Part shown: one piece after another, positions 1 through 11,329 of the stretch
Layout: each line of letters begins with the position of its first letter
Numbering within the stretch: the first letter of the stretch is position 1
Assembly: GCA_032629725.1 (NCBI GenBank)
Contig: JAFEVB010000015.1
Span: forward strand, 248,001 to 312,000
Reading direction: 5' to 3'
DNA: 64,000 nt
DNA from: Gremmenia infestans
Lineage: Eukaryota; Ascomycota; Leotiomycetes; Helotiales; Hamatocanthoscyphaceae
The notes under the pieces: model-generated
What the model was told of the DNA's origin: nothing
Seen by the model: the letters and a program-made list of their open reading frames with translations, nothing else
Database searches by the model: none
Program-made: the position numbers and the translations under genes

Positions 1-3000
1 GTTATACCACTTAATAAGTTTATCAAAGTCTCCTCGTTGAGCGAAGAAGCCGAAGCTAGTATATCAATCTCTACCAACATAGTAGGGTTTTCGAACGTTA
101 GTAATCTCATATTCTTCTCGTCAGCTTCTACACCGCCCTGGAAATATGGTACCCTACACAAGTATATGCCGATGGTTTCAAGGCTTTCACACTTCTCAAT
201 AACCAAGAATCTCGTCGATTAAGCTACTTTGTCTAACAGATATAATAGTGCCGGAAACTTTTGGCTCGTTCTAGAACTAAGAAGCACGGCTACCGTACAA
301 TGCTAGCTTGTTCTGGAACTAGGAAGCGCTTTAGGTCCGATCCGTTCACCTGCAAAGTGTGTTGGGTATAGAACACACCAGAGGCCTCTGCATATATTTG
401 CGAGGAAGTTTAAAGGATAGCTAATCTTTCCGGTTGATGGACCCTTTGCCATTTGTATTGGATCATGGAATCATTGATCAGTATTCACTATAAAATTCTC
501 TATCGAATCAGCGGTGGCAACATGCCACTATCGAACGGTCCTCCTAGTTTCTCGAGCTCGCGAAAACTATAGAAGATAAAGTAAGCCCCTTAAGAAAGCT
601 TTATCTGGGGGGAGATGGGGGTGGGGGGGGGGAGTAACTCACGAAAATACCTTTAGCTCGACTTTCAAGAGTTATTCCCTTTTCTGGCGGTTATGATATT
701 GAATATCGCGAATCATCCTTCCAGTTGCTTCTAATTCCTTTTGTTTTTTATCATATAAATCACTCAAACAAATCAACTCTATGTTTCCGAAATCTATTTT
801 GTTGTCAAGGGTAACCTGCTGCGAGGAAAGGAATTGTATTTGGTGCTCAGTATCCCCCCGTTTCTTTTCGGCCGGCTCGACGTTATTCGAACTCGCCATA
901 TTACGAATATTCTTTCTTCGTTTGCTGAGGTAACAGGAAGGCTCGCGGCGATGTGAAAGGGAAAACGTCGCAGGTGATTTGGAGAATATGAGGTTGCTTG
1001 CTGGTGATTTGAAAGAGGATGAGGTTATTAGGGAGTTAAAACGCGAAAGGCGACGTTGCGATGAGGGTGATTTTCATTTCGAAGGTGATCCTAGAACGGT
1101 AACCTCGTGCGCATAAGAAAAAGCGTACGCGCATTCCCTTGACTCCAGCCTAGCTTCCGGACCTTAAACAAGAGATAAGCAAAATAGACTTCTCCGTCGT
1201 CGTTCCCGCCGGGTGTAGCTTCGCGCAGTACTTGTCCTTGCCATTGCTAGCAATGTCTGTATACTAATATGAAGGCGTTAGTTAGTCCTAAATTATCCTC
1301 TAAGGATGGTGTTGCTAAGGTTTTGAGAAAGGTTTAGGACCTTGGTTGGCAATTGAAGTCTCGTCTTAATGACTTGACGGATGTTTGTTTGGTTAAGGCT
1401 ATCCTAGCGGACTTAGGTCCCTGACGATGGTTCGGAAGAATATGGAAGTGGGGATAAGGAGCTCGAGGATGCTATGGAGGAGCAATTAAGAGCTGGTTGT
1501 GGTGGCCGTAGTAGACGTGGTGGTCGGGGTCGTTCTTAAGCTTCGGTCGGGTGGGGAAAAGATTTCATCCCGAAACACCTGGCTATTCTTAGTATGCAAG
1601 GCAGATATTCAAAGTAGAGCATATACCTGGCTATCGAATTTCTAAGCTATTTACAACTCCAATTAACTTGCTCATTTAATATATAAGCCGCATGCCACAT
1701 TAAGACCGCGCCTTTCCTTGTTTTATGATCGATATCCAGCCCTAGGACAACAAGAATGCTTCCGTCTATTTCAAGAATGTGAATATCGGCCAGTTGCGAT
1801 ATAAGCTTTCTCTTCTAACTTCGATAACTACGCCTGGCTAATGTGCATCTTTATATTTGAACGTAGCATAGGGTTATCGCCGTAGTTCCACCATTGCTAT
1901 CTTCACTAGTGAGCAATCAGCCAGATCTGTCATGCTAAATCTGTCATGCTCTAGCGCCTAAGCAGAGCAGCGATGCTGACTTATCGCATTAGAAGCGTCA
2001 CAGGTTAAGACTCGGCGCAGATTACTAAAGTAAGTTTGGCTTGCAGGTGTTCTAAGATCATCTTCATCGGTAATCCTCCTACGCTTTGACCAAGACGGGA
2101 CAATATAACACTTACACATGACAGCATTGTTTTCATCAGTGAATTGGATGTGATCTTAAGGCTGGAAACATCATACCCTTTAGGCTCTTTCTTCTTGGAT
2201 GGAAATACCAAGCACGGCTTTGCTCGAAATTATTCCGTCTCCAACATGATACGTTGTCCGCTCCCTGAAAATCGTAGAGAGCTTCAGTCTGGAGGAACGT
2301 GTACTTATATTCAATGGCAGTTGCCCAACTCTGGTGTCCAGTGAATTATGCACAGCTGAGCTCATCATCACTACTTGATTTCAATCGCAGCTTGCAACAG
2401 TTTGGACGGATCGGAGAGAGGTGACCTATTTGAAATAGCTTGTGGAGAGCAGAAGTGGAAAAAGCCTGTATTTTATTGCTGTTCAGTGGGAAGAAATCAA
2501 GCTTCTTCTGGATCATATGGTCCAACATCTTGTTTGTTCGACCAAAGCTGAACTCTCCGATCCCTAGGGCTTTTCCTAGAGATAAAGTTGACACCCCGAA
2601 GATTTTCGTATTAGGTGTTTCTCCCTATGCCGTCGCATGTTCCGCGATCGTGAATTAAGCTGGGACGAGTTGAGTACGGTTAGTCGGCAACTGTTTCGAT
2701 CTTGGAAAGTATCGGTAGCATCGAAGTCCAGCCGCCACTTCCTTGATATTCATATAGTCGGGGTGAATATCTCCATTAGTACAAACTGGGTGCACTTAGT
2801 ACCTCCAAGTTCTTCCTTTCGGACATGTGGATATATTTCCCCATCAGTATTCCTGTAATATCCTTCCATTGTTGCCTCCTTATGCCATACCCCGTTCCCA
2901 AATTTGGTTGCTGATAATGACGACGCTTGTTTCCCTTTGCGTGGCTAAAGATACTTGGAATTCAGCTGTTGGACAACTATCACCGAGGTATAAACTTCGC

Positions 3001-3566
3001 AACGGGTCAAGTCCTGCCGGCGAACACACTTTAGGAGAGATACACAAGCCAATGGCGGCAAAGGTATCATTTGTCTCTTCATGGCGCGTCAGGCGATGCT
3101 GAATATCTCCCTAAGGTTAGCTTGAAGTTTCGTTGTGCCTCGAAGTTTCTGGATTCAGCATCGACGGCGTTCTTGAACGGAGCACAAATATCTAGAAGAT
3201 CTGGCGTTACTTGATCAACATCGGAATTTATAGTACCTACGGTTGAACAAAACGGATGCTAGACTAAAGAAAGAAGGTATGAAGAAGTTTTGTCTTGACT
3301 TGGTGCAGCACGAAGAACTAGCAGAACTAGTTGGTCACACAAAGTTAACCCCAAATCGACGGTATCGCAAATACTGGAACACAGACTCCGTGTCTGGTAA
3401 GAAACATTCGGGGTTTGTACACTTCGCTCATGGCCGAACTCCTCGGCAGTGGCGTGGTTGAGGAGGCAGCTTCAAGATCATTAAAAACCTCAAGAACACC
3501 TACTTAAAGTTTCTCGAGAGTTGTTTCTTCCTCGAGTGTTCAGCAGCTACTTTCCTCACCGTCGAG
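1..3566. other. Gene-poor decayed DNA at left edge
   Basis: I see no intact gene here. There are only short open frames on both strands, broken by stops. A G-rich run lies at about 607-634 and could fold as a G-quadruplex. One 75-codon frame opens with an ATG at 899 and ends at 672 on the minus strand. It has no recognisable domain and no visible splice partner. A relic around 1257-1540 is listed separately. A lone TAFLNG hexapeptide near 3160 resembles a Copia reverse-transcriptase motif, but nothing around it supports that. The stretch reads like old mutated repeat or transposon DNA; this is an inference. Confidence 0.5.
1270..1540 (+). pseudogene. Relic of an unknown protein with RGG-rich end
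   Basis: From the ATG at 1270 a frame runs for 22 codons to a TAG, continues in the same frame (DLGWQLKSRLNDL onward) to a TGA, then appears to continue in another frame as an acidic segment. It ends in a short Gly/Arg-rich tail (GGRSRRGGRGRS) before a stop near 1540. The stop and the frame change suggest a broken gene. The basic RGG-like tail recalls nucleic-acid-binding tails such as those of gag proteins, but no zinc knuckle is visible. The family was not recognised. Confidence 0.25.
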
Positions 3567-5160
3567 ATGCATTTCGTACCACTTCTTCCACTGGCCTTCC
3601 TCTCCGCTGTCGCTGGGTCTCCAGTTTCTGTAAGTCTAGCATTTGGAAATGTTCTTGTTTTATACTAACACTCTTCAGAGAGGTTTCTCCCCCAAGTCTG
3701 ATTCCACTGCCTCAATAACAAGCGGTGTTGCTGCAGTTAGCGCAGTAGTACATGCTTGCGGGACTCTGAAAGAAAGCCAAAAGAGTCCATTGCTTGAAAA
3801 GGTTTGTAAAGCTTTGGCAGAACATGGAACACTGCCAACCACCGATTCAGCACTTGGAATTGAGAGCAGTTTGAATCCCTTGGGAGGTTCTCTAAAGCGG
3901 GATGAACCAACACACCATCATGAAAGCAGATACATAGATGGACAAGGGACTGTCAGAAGAAACCCTGTCGGCACCGGGAACGGCGGCGGAAGCTATGGGC
4001 CAGCTGGTGGTGGAGGCTCGTACGGTAATGGGGGAAATGGTGGAGATAGTGGAGATGGAGGAGGTGACCCCAGTGACAACATTCCTAATGGCAGCGGGGG
4101 AATCGAAAATGGCTCAGGAGGTGGAGACGGAAATGGCTCAGGTGATAGTGATGGAAATGGCTCAGCGGGTTCAGGAAATGGTTCAGGAGGAAGTAGTGGA
4201 AATGGGTCAGGTGGATGGGGTGGAAATGGCTCAGCGGGTGGAGGAAACGGTTCAGGGGGAGGTAGTGGAAATGGTTCGGGAGGAAGTAGTGGGAATGGCT
4301 CTGGAGGGAGCAGTGGGAATGGGTCAGGTGGATGGGGTGGAAATGGGTCAGGGGGAGGTAATGGGAATGGTTCGGGGGGAAGTAGTGGAAATGGGTCAGG
4401 TGGAGGAGGAAACGGTTCAGGAGGTGGCGGCAATGGCTCAGGAGGAAGTGATGGAAATGGATCAGCAGGTAGTGGAGGTAACGGATCGGGCGGTGCAGGA
4501 AATGGATCAGGAGGAAGTGGAGGAAGTGGGTCGGGGGGTGACCCTGGCAGCTATGGAGGTTCAAGCAGCCAAGACCCGGGACACAAGACGACCAGCAAGA
4601 CCGCGACAGCTACAAGCGCCAACTCAGGCCAACATACATCAGAGTCTTCTTCTACCTCTACCCCGAGTTCCCAGCAATCTACCACCTCTTCTTCCGCTAC
4701 GGGAGCCGGAGCCGGTGCTGGAGTTGGGACGCAAACATCAGGACCGACCAGTAGTACTATCAGCATCGGCGGCTGTGGACCAGCTCCAACTAGCAGCACA
4801 GGCACTGGCACTGGCGCCGGCTCAGGGCAGTCTGGGGATCCGGGCGCGTCGCCGACAACGACAAGTGGGTCTGGATCCGGCTCTGGGTCCGGCTCAGGGT
4901 CTGGGTCTGGTGGCGATAGCTCGACGGCATCGGATCCAGGGTATAGCTTTCCAACCAGTACTGGCAGAGGCGGAGGAGCGACGACCTCGCGGTCGAGTGA
5001 CCCAGCCAGCAGTACTGGAAATAGTGGAGGGGGTGCAACGACGACTTCGGGACCTAGCCATTCTACATCTTCAAGAGCTCCATCGAGCACTTCTGGGTCT
5101 GGAGGGTCTGGAGGCTACGGAGGGTATGGAGGGTATGGTGGGTATGGAAATGCTGATTGA
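3567..5160 (+). CDS. Secreted Gly/Ser/Asn-repeat protein
   Basis: Exons are 3567-3629 and 3679-5160, joined in phase 0 across a 49-base GTAAGT...CAG intron; the product is 514 residues. Residues 1-17 or so (MHFVPLLPLAFLSAVAG) look like a signal peptide, so the protein is probably secreted or in the cell wall. A short region with two cysteines follows. Then comes a long Gly/Ser/Asn repeat at about 4085-4530 with a core such as NGSGGSSG. I count 19 NGS tripeptides, each a possible N-glycosylation sequon. After it are Ser/Thr-rich stretches suited to O-glycosylation, a GSGSGSG run and a C-terminal GGYGGYGGYGG tail. No catalytic domain is visible. It is convergent with the purine permease. The family is not recognised; a wall or matrix structural role is a guess. 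Confidence 0.75.
4085..4530 (+). repeat. Coding minisatellite (NGSGG units)
   Basis: Imperfect tandem units of about 15-24 bases around GGAAATGGNTCAGG encode the NGSGG repeats. Unit lengths are multiples of three, so alternative frames on both strands also stay open across the tract. Such arrays tend to vary in copy number between strains. Confidence 0.8.
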
Positions 5161-5513
5161 TCAAAGGTTTTCTCCGCTGGAGGGAACACGCTGTAAACTT
5201 TCCTTGGCACGCTCATTCAGTTCTCTGTTGTGTATTCTTGACTTTAATATTTCGGTCGTTAATATCTGGACAGATTGAAAACTTTCGTTTCGTTGCAGTA
5301 TCATCGTTATAATCATCTATTGAAGAATAGTAAATGAAACTAAAAGGTCATCAGAGAAAGAGAAAGCAAGCAATATGGTACACCTATCTTTATTTCGCAA
5401 CACTTTTTATCTCCTTCCCTGCATATACAAGTGCAAACGTAAATTCGTAAATCGCGACTATAGAAATAAAGAGCTTATGTAAACACTTGTTAGTTCGCAC
5501 CTGGCGTGCCTCA
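5161..5513. other. Convergent 3' flanks
   Basis: This is the 3' flank of the Gly/Ser-rich gene and of the purine permease. It is AT-rich with no gene. Several AATAAA-like strings are present (for example around 5465), suitable for 3' processing. Confidence 0.5.
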
Positions 5514-7523
5514 TCAAGAGACGACACGTCTTCCAAGGTGCGGGAGATCGACCAATTCCTTCTCACTAGCCTGCGTACCAGCGTCGATGCTTCTGACCTC
5601 GACTTCATCATCCTTGCGCCCTGTACGCCACAATACATTGTGTCCGAAACGGATGAACCAAGGAGGGTGAGCGCCGCTGGGTTTGTACGTCCAATACTCA
5701 GCGGCATCGGCATCAGGCGGTTGGATCATACCCCTAGAAAGTTTCTTGGTAATGTAGATCATTCCGTTGAGCGTACCATAGCAGAACAGGCCAGCAATGA
5801 GACCGTACGAAACCGAGTAAGTGAAAGGCATCGTAACAATAGTCACGAATGCCGGCAATGCGTCGCCAATGAAAGCCCAATTAACAGCGGTCACCTGCCG
5901 CATCATCATGCAGCCGACGAGGACGAGCGTGCAGCCAGTGGCCCAGGGCGGGATGGAGGCGAAGATCGGAGCAAAGAAGATGGAGATGAGGAAACACACA
6001 CCCGTCGTCATGGCTGTGAGACCTGTGCGACCTCCCTCTGTGATACCAGCGCCGGATTCAATGAATGCAGTTACAGGGGAACAACCAAAAAGCGAGCCAA
6101 TAGATATGGCCACTGAGTCGCAACAGTAGGCGAGAGTGGAACGGGGGAAATCACCGGAGTCTGGGTCCACGACACCGGAGAAGCGGGCCATGGAATACAA
6201 AGTTGCAGTAGCGTCGATGATGTCGACGTATAAGAAAGTGAACAGAGCTAAGGCAAAGTGACCTCCAGCAGCTGCAACGTTCCAATCCTGTGCGTTCAGA
6301 GTGCTCTGGATGGGATGAAAGTAGACCACTCTTTTGAAGAAGTCGTACATTTCATCGCCCTCGGGGGTGTAAGGGAAGTAAGTGAAGGAGGTAGCGCGAC
6401 TGAAAGATGTCAGAATATGATGATGGTCCCTGAAGATAGCTACTCACGGCCAGGATAATATAGACACAAGGGATATGCCAATAATAATGGCAGATTTGAC
6501 ACGGTATGCCATGAGATATGCTGTTAAGACCCCACTGCACATTATTCCAATCCACATCTGTCGACTTGTTAATATGGGCCTTTGTCTTTGGAGTGTTGTG
6601 CACATACCTGGGGATTGGACATTCTATGGCTAGTGCATTGTCCAGAGGCTTGATCAATATATTGTGCTGGACACCCTGCCAAGTCGGTAGGTGTATCGGG
6701 CGACCCCGAGATCAAGCCAATGCCAGAAGATGACATGCCAGTTTCTGTAAGGAATAATCCAATACCCACGCCACTAGCGACCTTGATTGAAGCTGGTATA
6801 ATCCGGACGAGCCATTGCCGTAAACCAATCAGCGAGAGGAAGAGAAAGATAAATCCCTCGATGAAGACAGCGGTGAGAGCGAGTCGATAAGAAACCGGAC
6901 CAGTTCCATGGTAGCCGACGACTTGGTAGGTGAAATAGGCATTGAGTCCCATTCCGGGTCTGCGCCAAATTAGAGAATTCCCAAACCACAGAGAGGGGAC
7001 TTACGCTAGAGCCACCGGTAGATTGGTGAGAAAGCCAAATATGAGAGATCCAAGGCCGGCTATGGCAGCTGTAGCTGTAATGAAATCTCTTTTCACGCCT
7101 GAGAATATCAGCATTACATCCAGGCCAGGGAGAAAAAATACGCACCAACAAGACAATTATTATAGTCGACGTCGTGATTGCATGTAAGATCCACAGGATC
7201 TGAGCAAACACAAGTGGCACCGCTCTGACTCAAGACTGAGGACTTGATGATGGTCAGTACGTGAGGTAACAGGACCATATTCAGAGCTTACATTGACAGC
7301 AATGATATAGGCCATTGTGAAGAACGTTGTCAGCCCGGCTCTGATTTCTGTTATGAATCTGGAGCCATGCCGTTGCTTCTCCTACAAATTGTAAGTATCA
7401 AGGGCAACTAGAGAACATGGTATAAAGTACGTGACCAGATCCTCCAAGCCTAAATACACGGCCGAAAGTCGATTTAGATATTCTTGCATCGAGAGCATCG
7501 ACATGTTTTTGGATCGAAAACAT
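5514..7523 (-). CDS. azgA: AzgA-type purine (adenine/guanine/hypoxanthine) permease
   Basis: Proton-coupled plasma-membrane uptake of adenine, guanine and hypoxanthine is the known role of the AzgA branch of the NCS2 family. Seven exons on the minus strand (7523-7431, 7381-7292, 7242-7146, 7098-7005, 6959-6608, 6557-6448, 6399-5514) give 573 residues, normal for the family. The joins restore the family N-terminus (GRVFRLGGSGH, then EIRAGLTTFFTMAYIIAVN), the TCVC and NNC cysteine loop, PGMGLNAYFTYQVVGYHGTG, and the GCSPVTAFIESGAGITEGGRTG carrier core in two parts. About 12-14 hydrophobic segments are present. The acceptor of the third exon is AAG rather than CAG. The start is the first in-frame ATG ahead of the conserved N-terminus. 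The 5' flank is a long intergenic region shared with the next gene. Confidence 0.92.
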
Positions 7524-9259
7524 GGTAAAGAAGGTACGTTTGCTTACTCGCGCATGCAGAAAACGTGGGAAAACAACCTGAGTTAAACAGATGGAGATCT
7601 TTAGAACAATTTTGACAGCGGATGATTATCGTTTTGAGAAAAGGCGGACTTGAGGATGGCATAAACAAACGAAAGTGAATGAATGGGCTTATGGCTGCTG
7701 TACCAAGGATTCTGAGCATGGCTCGAGAGGCACTGGATGTATCTGCAGCATCCTGACAACCCAGACCGGCACTAACAGCAGATTTCAAGACAACGGTAGA
7801 TGCCAGTGCTACCCGCGGGGGTGAAAAGGCTGCGAATATCCGTGTAGGACTACAGACCGAAAAACAATGCATAGGCATATTCTTGATCGGACGAAGCTAT
7901 GGTATGCAGGGTGATATCAGCTGTGACTGAAATATGACATGTGAGAAAAGAAATTTCCAGGAGCATGCAGGACATGATTCATGAACAGAAAGAATCACGC
8001 GTCCTTGGGACTTCCCAGACAACCAACCAACTTGGAGAAGATGACAAAATCATGCCAGAGGAAGTTCCATGAACCTTTCAGTACCAAAACAACCTGTGCC
8101 GAACTACGGGTAAGCGTCTGACAGGAACGCCTGGGGATAGCGGGCAACTACAGTAGCAACTTTCCAATATCAGCCGTACCTTCTACCGTGCAGTACAGTA
8201 CAGGATCACTAGTGGCAGCGGGTGTAACGACCTGTGCCACTCTGTAACTTGGGCTTTTCGATTTAATCAGATTGCGGCACACAAGACCAAGATATGTAGG
8301 TACCTAGGTAGGTAAGGTAAGGTAGGTACGTGCCCAAATGCGCGACGCAGGAGATCCTCCACGACAGGCCAGGTACAGTAGGTGCTGTACTGTAGGCACT
8401 GGACTCGACTCGAGGATATGCACTTGCGGCCTCCATAATAACACAGGTAGGAAGCCGCAGATAGATGAATTGATGAAGCATGAGGCCCAAAGCTGTGGAC
8501 TGGCAGCATTAGTCCCTAAAATGAAGGGAGGGGGGGGTGAAGGCTTTTCGCGATGCAGCAGGTATCCGCAGGGTTTTGGGGGAGATTTATTACTGATCAT
8601 GTCGCTAAACTCACAGGCGCTCGGCAGCTAGGGTGGCCTGCGCGGCGCCTAGAAACTAAACTCCCTAGGACCGCCCGCTATTTTCTCCCTAGTAATCAAT
8701 CAATCGTCTCCTTTCTTCTTCCCCCTCCCCCTCCTCCCCCTTGCTTTTCCACCTCATCAGCCCAATTTCAACGGTCATAACTTACAAGCAAGTTGCATGT
8801 TTCCAGACTGTGTCTGTGTTGATCATTTCTCATCTGGTGCCCCTGTGTTGCAATTATCGAACGCCACCATCACGCTTGGCCCATGAGCACTGGTGGGTGA
8901 AGCGGGTGTTCAACGGAAGCCCGCAGCTGGCCAATATGGACTATGGACTCGGGATTCACGATCCCCATTGCATTGATTACACCAAACCACCACGGCGTTG
9001 TCGGGAAGTGGTGATCCTCATTCCATCCGATGGTTTGCTATGCCTTGCTGCCATGTGGCAGGAGAGAGTGTGTCTCTGCGAACTCGTGGGATCAAGGCTG
9101 GGTTCCACGTAATTTCTATCACAAACTCTTCCTTTCCTTGCTCGGTTCTGCCTTTTCAGCCGTCTCCCTTCGCATCTCTCTGAATTATTCGCGCGTTTAT
9201 CTTGACTTCTTCTCCCAGGTCATTTTCTGGGTTCGCATATCGCTCCTTCCACCCTGATC
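7524..9259. other. Divergent intergenic region, 1.7 kb
   Basis: This separates the divergent purine permease and the methyltransferase-like gene. It holds a run of GGTA-rich short repeats at about 8297-8330 (TAGGTACCTAGGTAGGTAAGG...), a G-run at about 8527-8538 and a long C/T tract at about 8705-8745, typical of fungal promoters and 5' leaders. No gene was found. Confidence 0.5.
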
Positions 9260-11329
9260 ATGTTCGATATATCGTGGACTGACCCGACAAGAGAGACCGT
9301 TGGGCAACGGAAAAACCGCAAAGAACAGGAGGCTAATGGCTTGTCCCGAGGAACATCTATCAGAAGCTCCCAATCTTCAGAGTCCGCTCAAAGTCAAGGA
9401 AAGCCAGCACTCTTTTCGCTTTTCGGCGGTAGCAGGAAGGGGGGGCTTAGACGAAGTGGTTCGCACTCCAAACTGTCGGCGTTGAGATCGGAACAAAGTA
9501 TCAAGGCTTCGAGACGTATTTCAAGCTATACCGTTGCCTCAGAAACATCGAGAAGCGAGCTACCCGGACAAGCAATCACCACACGAATTCCAGTCAATGG
9601 CTTCTTCGCAGGTCCTCCGTACAATGCGGACGGACCCCAGTCAAGTTCATCCGAGGGTATGTTGACAGTCTGTGCCTGCAATTAGTTGACTAATAGGTCC
9701 TTCAGCGGCGGAGTCTGTGTTTTCTGGGTGGACTGGGCGCTCAGCAGCTACCGAGTCATCGTGGGGCTCTACACCAGAGTCTCCTCCAGGTAAAGGTCCG
9801 ATCATACAACCGTTGAGTCCGACTTCATTCGTGACTCAAAGCACAGAAGTTACGGTATCTCCTCGAGATAGTCTTAGATCAGCAGAACAAGTGGCGACTA
9901 TTGTCCACATATCGGCCGCTGGTACAATTCCAATTGAAGCGAACGATTCTCCGACGGAAATGTAGATTCATCTCATCCTACCTAAAGAATCGTTTGGCTG
10001 ACAGTCTAGGTCACATGGGTCTCCAATATTTGACTTCCCAATTCCCCATTTAAGTTTGCCAGAATCACATACAGCGTCGATACTTACAGCACATAATGTT
10101 GACCTCAAGAAAACTAGTAGGCCTATTGTGCTTCGAGGAAGGCAGGGGGGCTCCTGGAAGGCTCCAGAAGTTTGGAATTGCCCCTCGGAAAGAAAGGAAT
10201 GCGAGAATCCAGCAGCAATGGTGGTGGAATCGCCTAAGCCTGTGGACATTACGCGACAGGTATCACCCACCCTGGAAGTCACTCACTTGCAACGAAGTAT
10301 CCGGAGAATGGAAGCCGCAAGCCCCAGGATAATTCTTGAACGACTTAAAGAAGAGTGGATGGAAATTGCGGATGCATCGGTGTATCGTGAATTAGAACTT
10401 GAGAAGCAGCTCTGGATGCTCTCGGCGCTGAGAAGTCTCTGGAGGTCAGGTGAGACGCCGATGAAAGTAAATAGTAGGCCGTCTGGAATGGCCAAAGCGC
10501 TATCGCTATATGAAAATCATGGTAAGCCTTCTAATGACTCCCACAGTATCCTTGTTAACAGAATACAGCGTCAGCATCTTTCCTCTCGGCCCTTGCACCA
10601 TTTACTGACATACACCACCTCTCAACGGCACCGCTATCTCCAAAATCCTACCCCAATATTAAGCCCATGCCCGTTTCAAGGCCAAAATTAGTTCTCCCCT
10701 TCGCTCCTAATTTATTCAATTCAATGCATGCTTTTTCACTCCCCGCCATTCTTCCAGCATCTTCTCTGCCTAGCATTCTCAAGGAATGCCACCGCACCCT
10801 AATGTCGGCGTCATGTCCATCATCTCCAACAATTCCAGGAACCACACCCCCAGAGCCGACCAAAGCAGGAACACTCCATCTCACCATCCTCGACCCCTCG
10901 CCCATCCCCTCAACACTTGGCCCTATACTTCGCGCCTGGCTAGATACTCACCTGATCCTCAACCTAGAGAAGCAATTTCGGTGCATCAACCCTTCGCGCC
11001 TGTTTCCCATCTGGCTGGAGGCGGCGGGTCTCCGCGCAGAAGGGAGTACACGTCTTACGGTCTGCTTCCTTGCTTCCGTCAATGTGAAGGAAGCCGAAGA
11101 CTTGTTTATAGATCAGGAGTCTACTTCTCCAAGTGACACAATCGATAAAAACGCGATCGTGAAGCAAGAGCTGAAAAGTGTAGTCGGCCGTATGCTCTGG
11201 AAAGAGATATGGGGCTCGTATGTGCAGGCTGATCGCTGGTGGTGGGAAGATGCGAATATCATAGAGGAGTGTGAGAGCATGGGGACATGTTGGGAGTATG
11301 CTGTTATTGAAGCTGTCAAGGAAGGATGA
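9260..11329 (+). CDS. Unknown protein with degenerate methyltransferase-like C-terminus
   Basis: Four exons (9260-9656, 9697-9961, 10010-10521, 10569-11329) give 644 residues. The first 300 or so are Ser/Thr-rich and look disordered, apart from a helical, charged stretch (about 250-310: LERLKEEWMEIAD and ELELEKQLWML). The last 250 resemble the C-terminal half of fungal SAM-dependent methyltransferase-like proteins: a LPFAPNLFNSMHAFSLP segment, a SILKECHRTLM helix, then TLHLTILDPSPIPSTLGP, LNLEKQFRCINPSRLFPIWLE in two parts, and GRMLWKEIWGSYV with a WWWED. The SAM-binding GxGxG motif of class I enzymes is not visible, so catalysis is doubtful. The family link is from memory of such proteins and needs a profile search. 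Confidence 0.7.

Noticed and set aside
3120..3461. TAFLNG string and a 72-codon frame suggesting a Copia retrotransposon
   Set aside because: Isolated six-residue match; no integrase, RNase H or long terminal repeats nearby.
3938..5278. 446-codon frame overlapping the Gly/Ser-rich gene in another frame, and Pro-rich minus-strand frames
   Set aside because: The repeat unit is a multiple of three bases, which keeps all frames open. Only the annotated frame has a signal-peptide exon joined by a good intron.
5487..6116. 209-codon plus-strand frame opposite the purine permease
   Set aside because: Lies antisense to the largest permease exon, which has clear family motifs.
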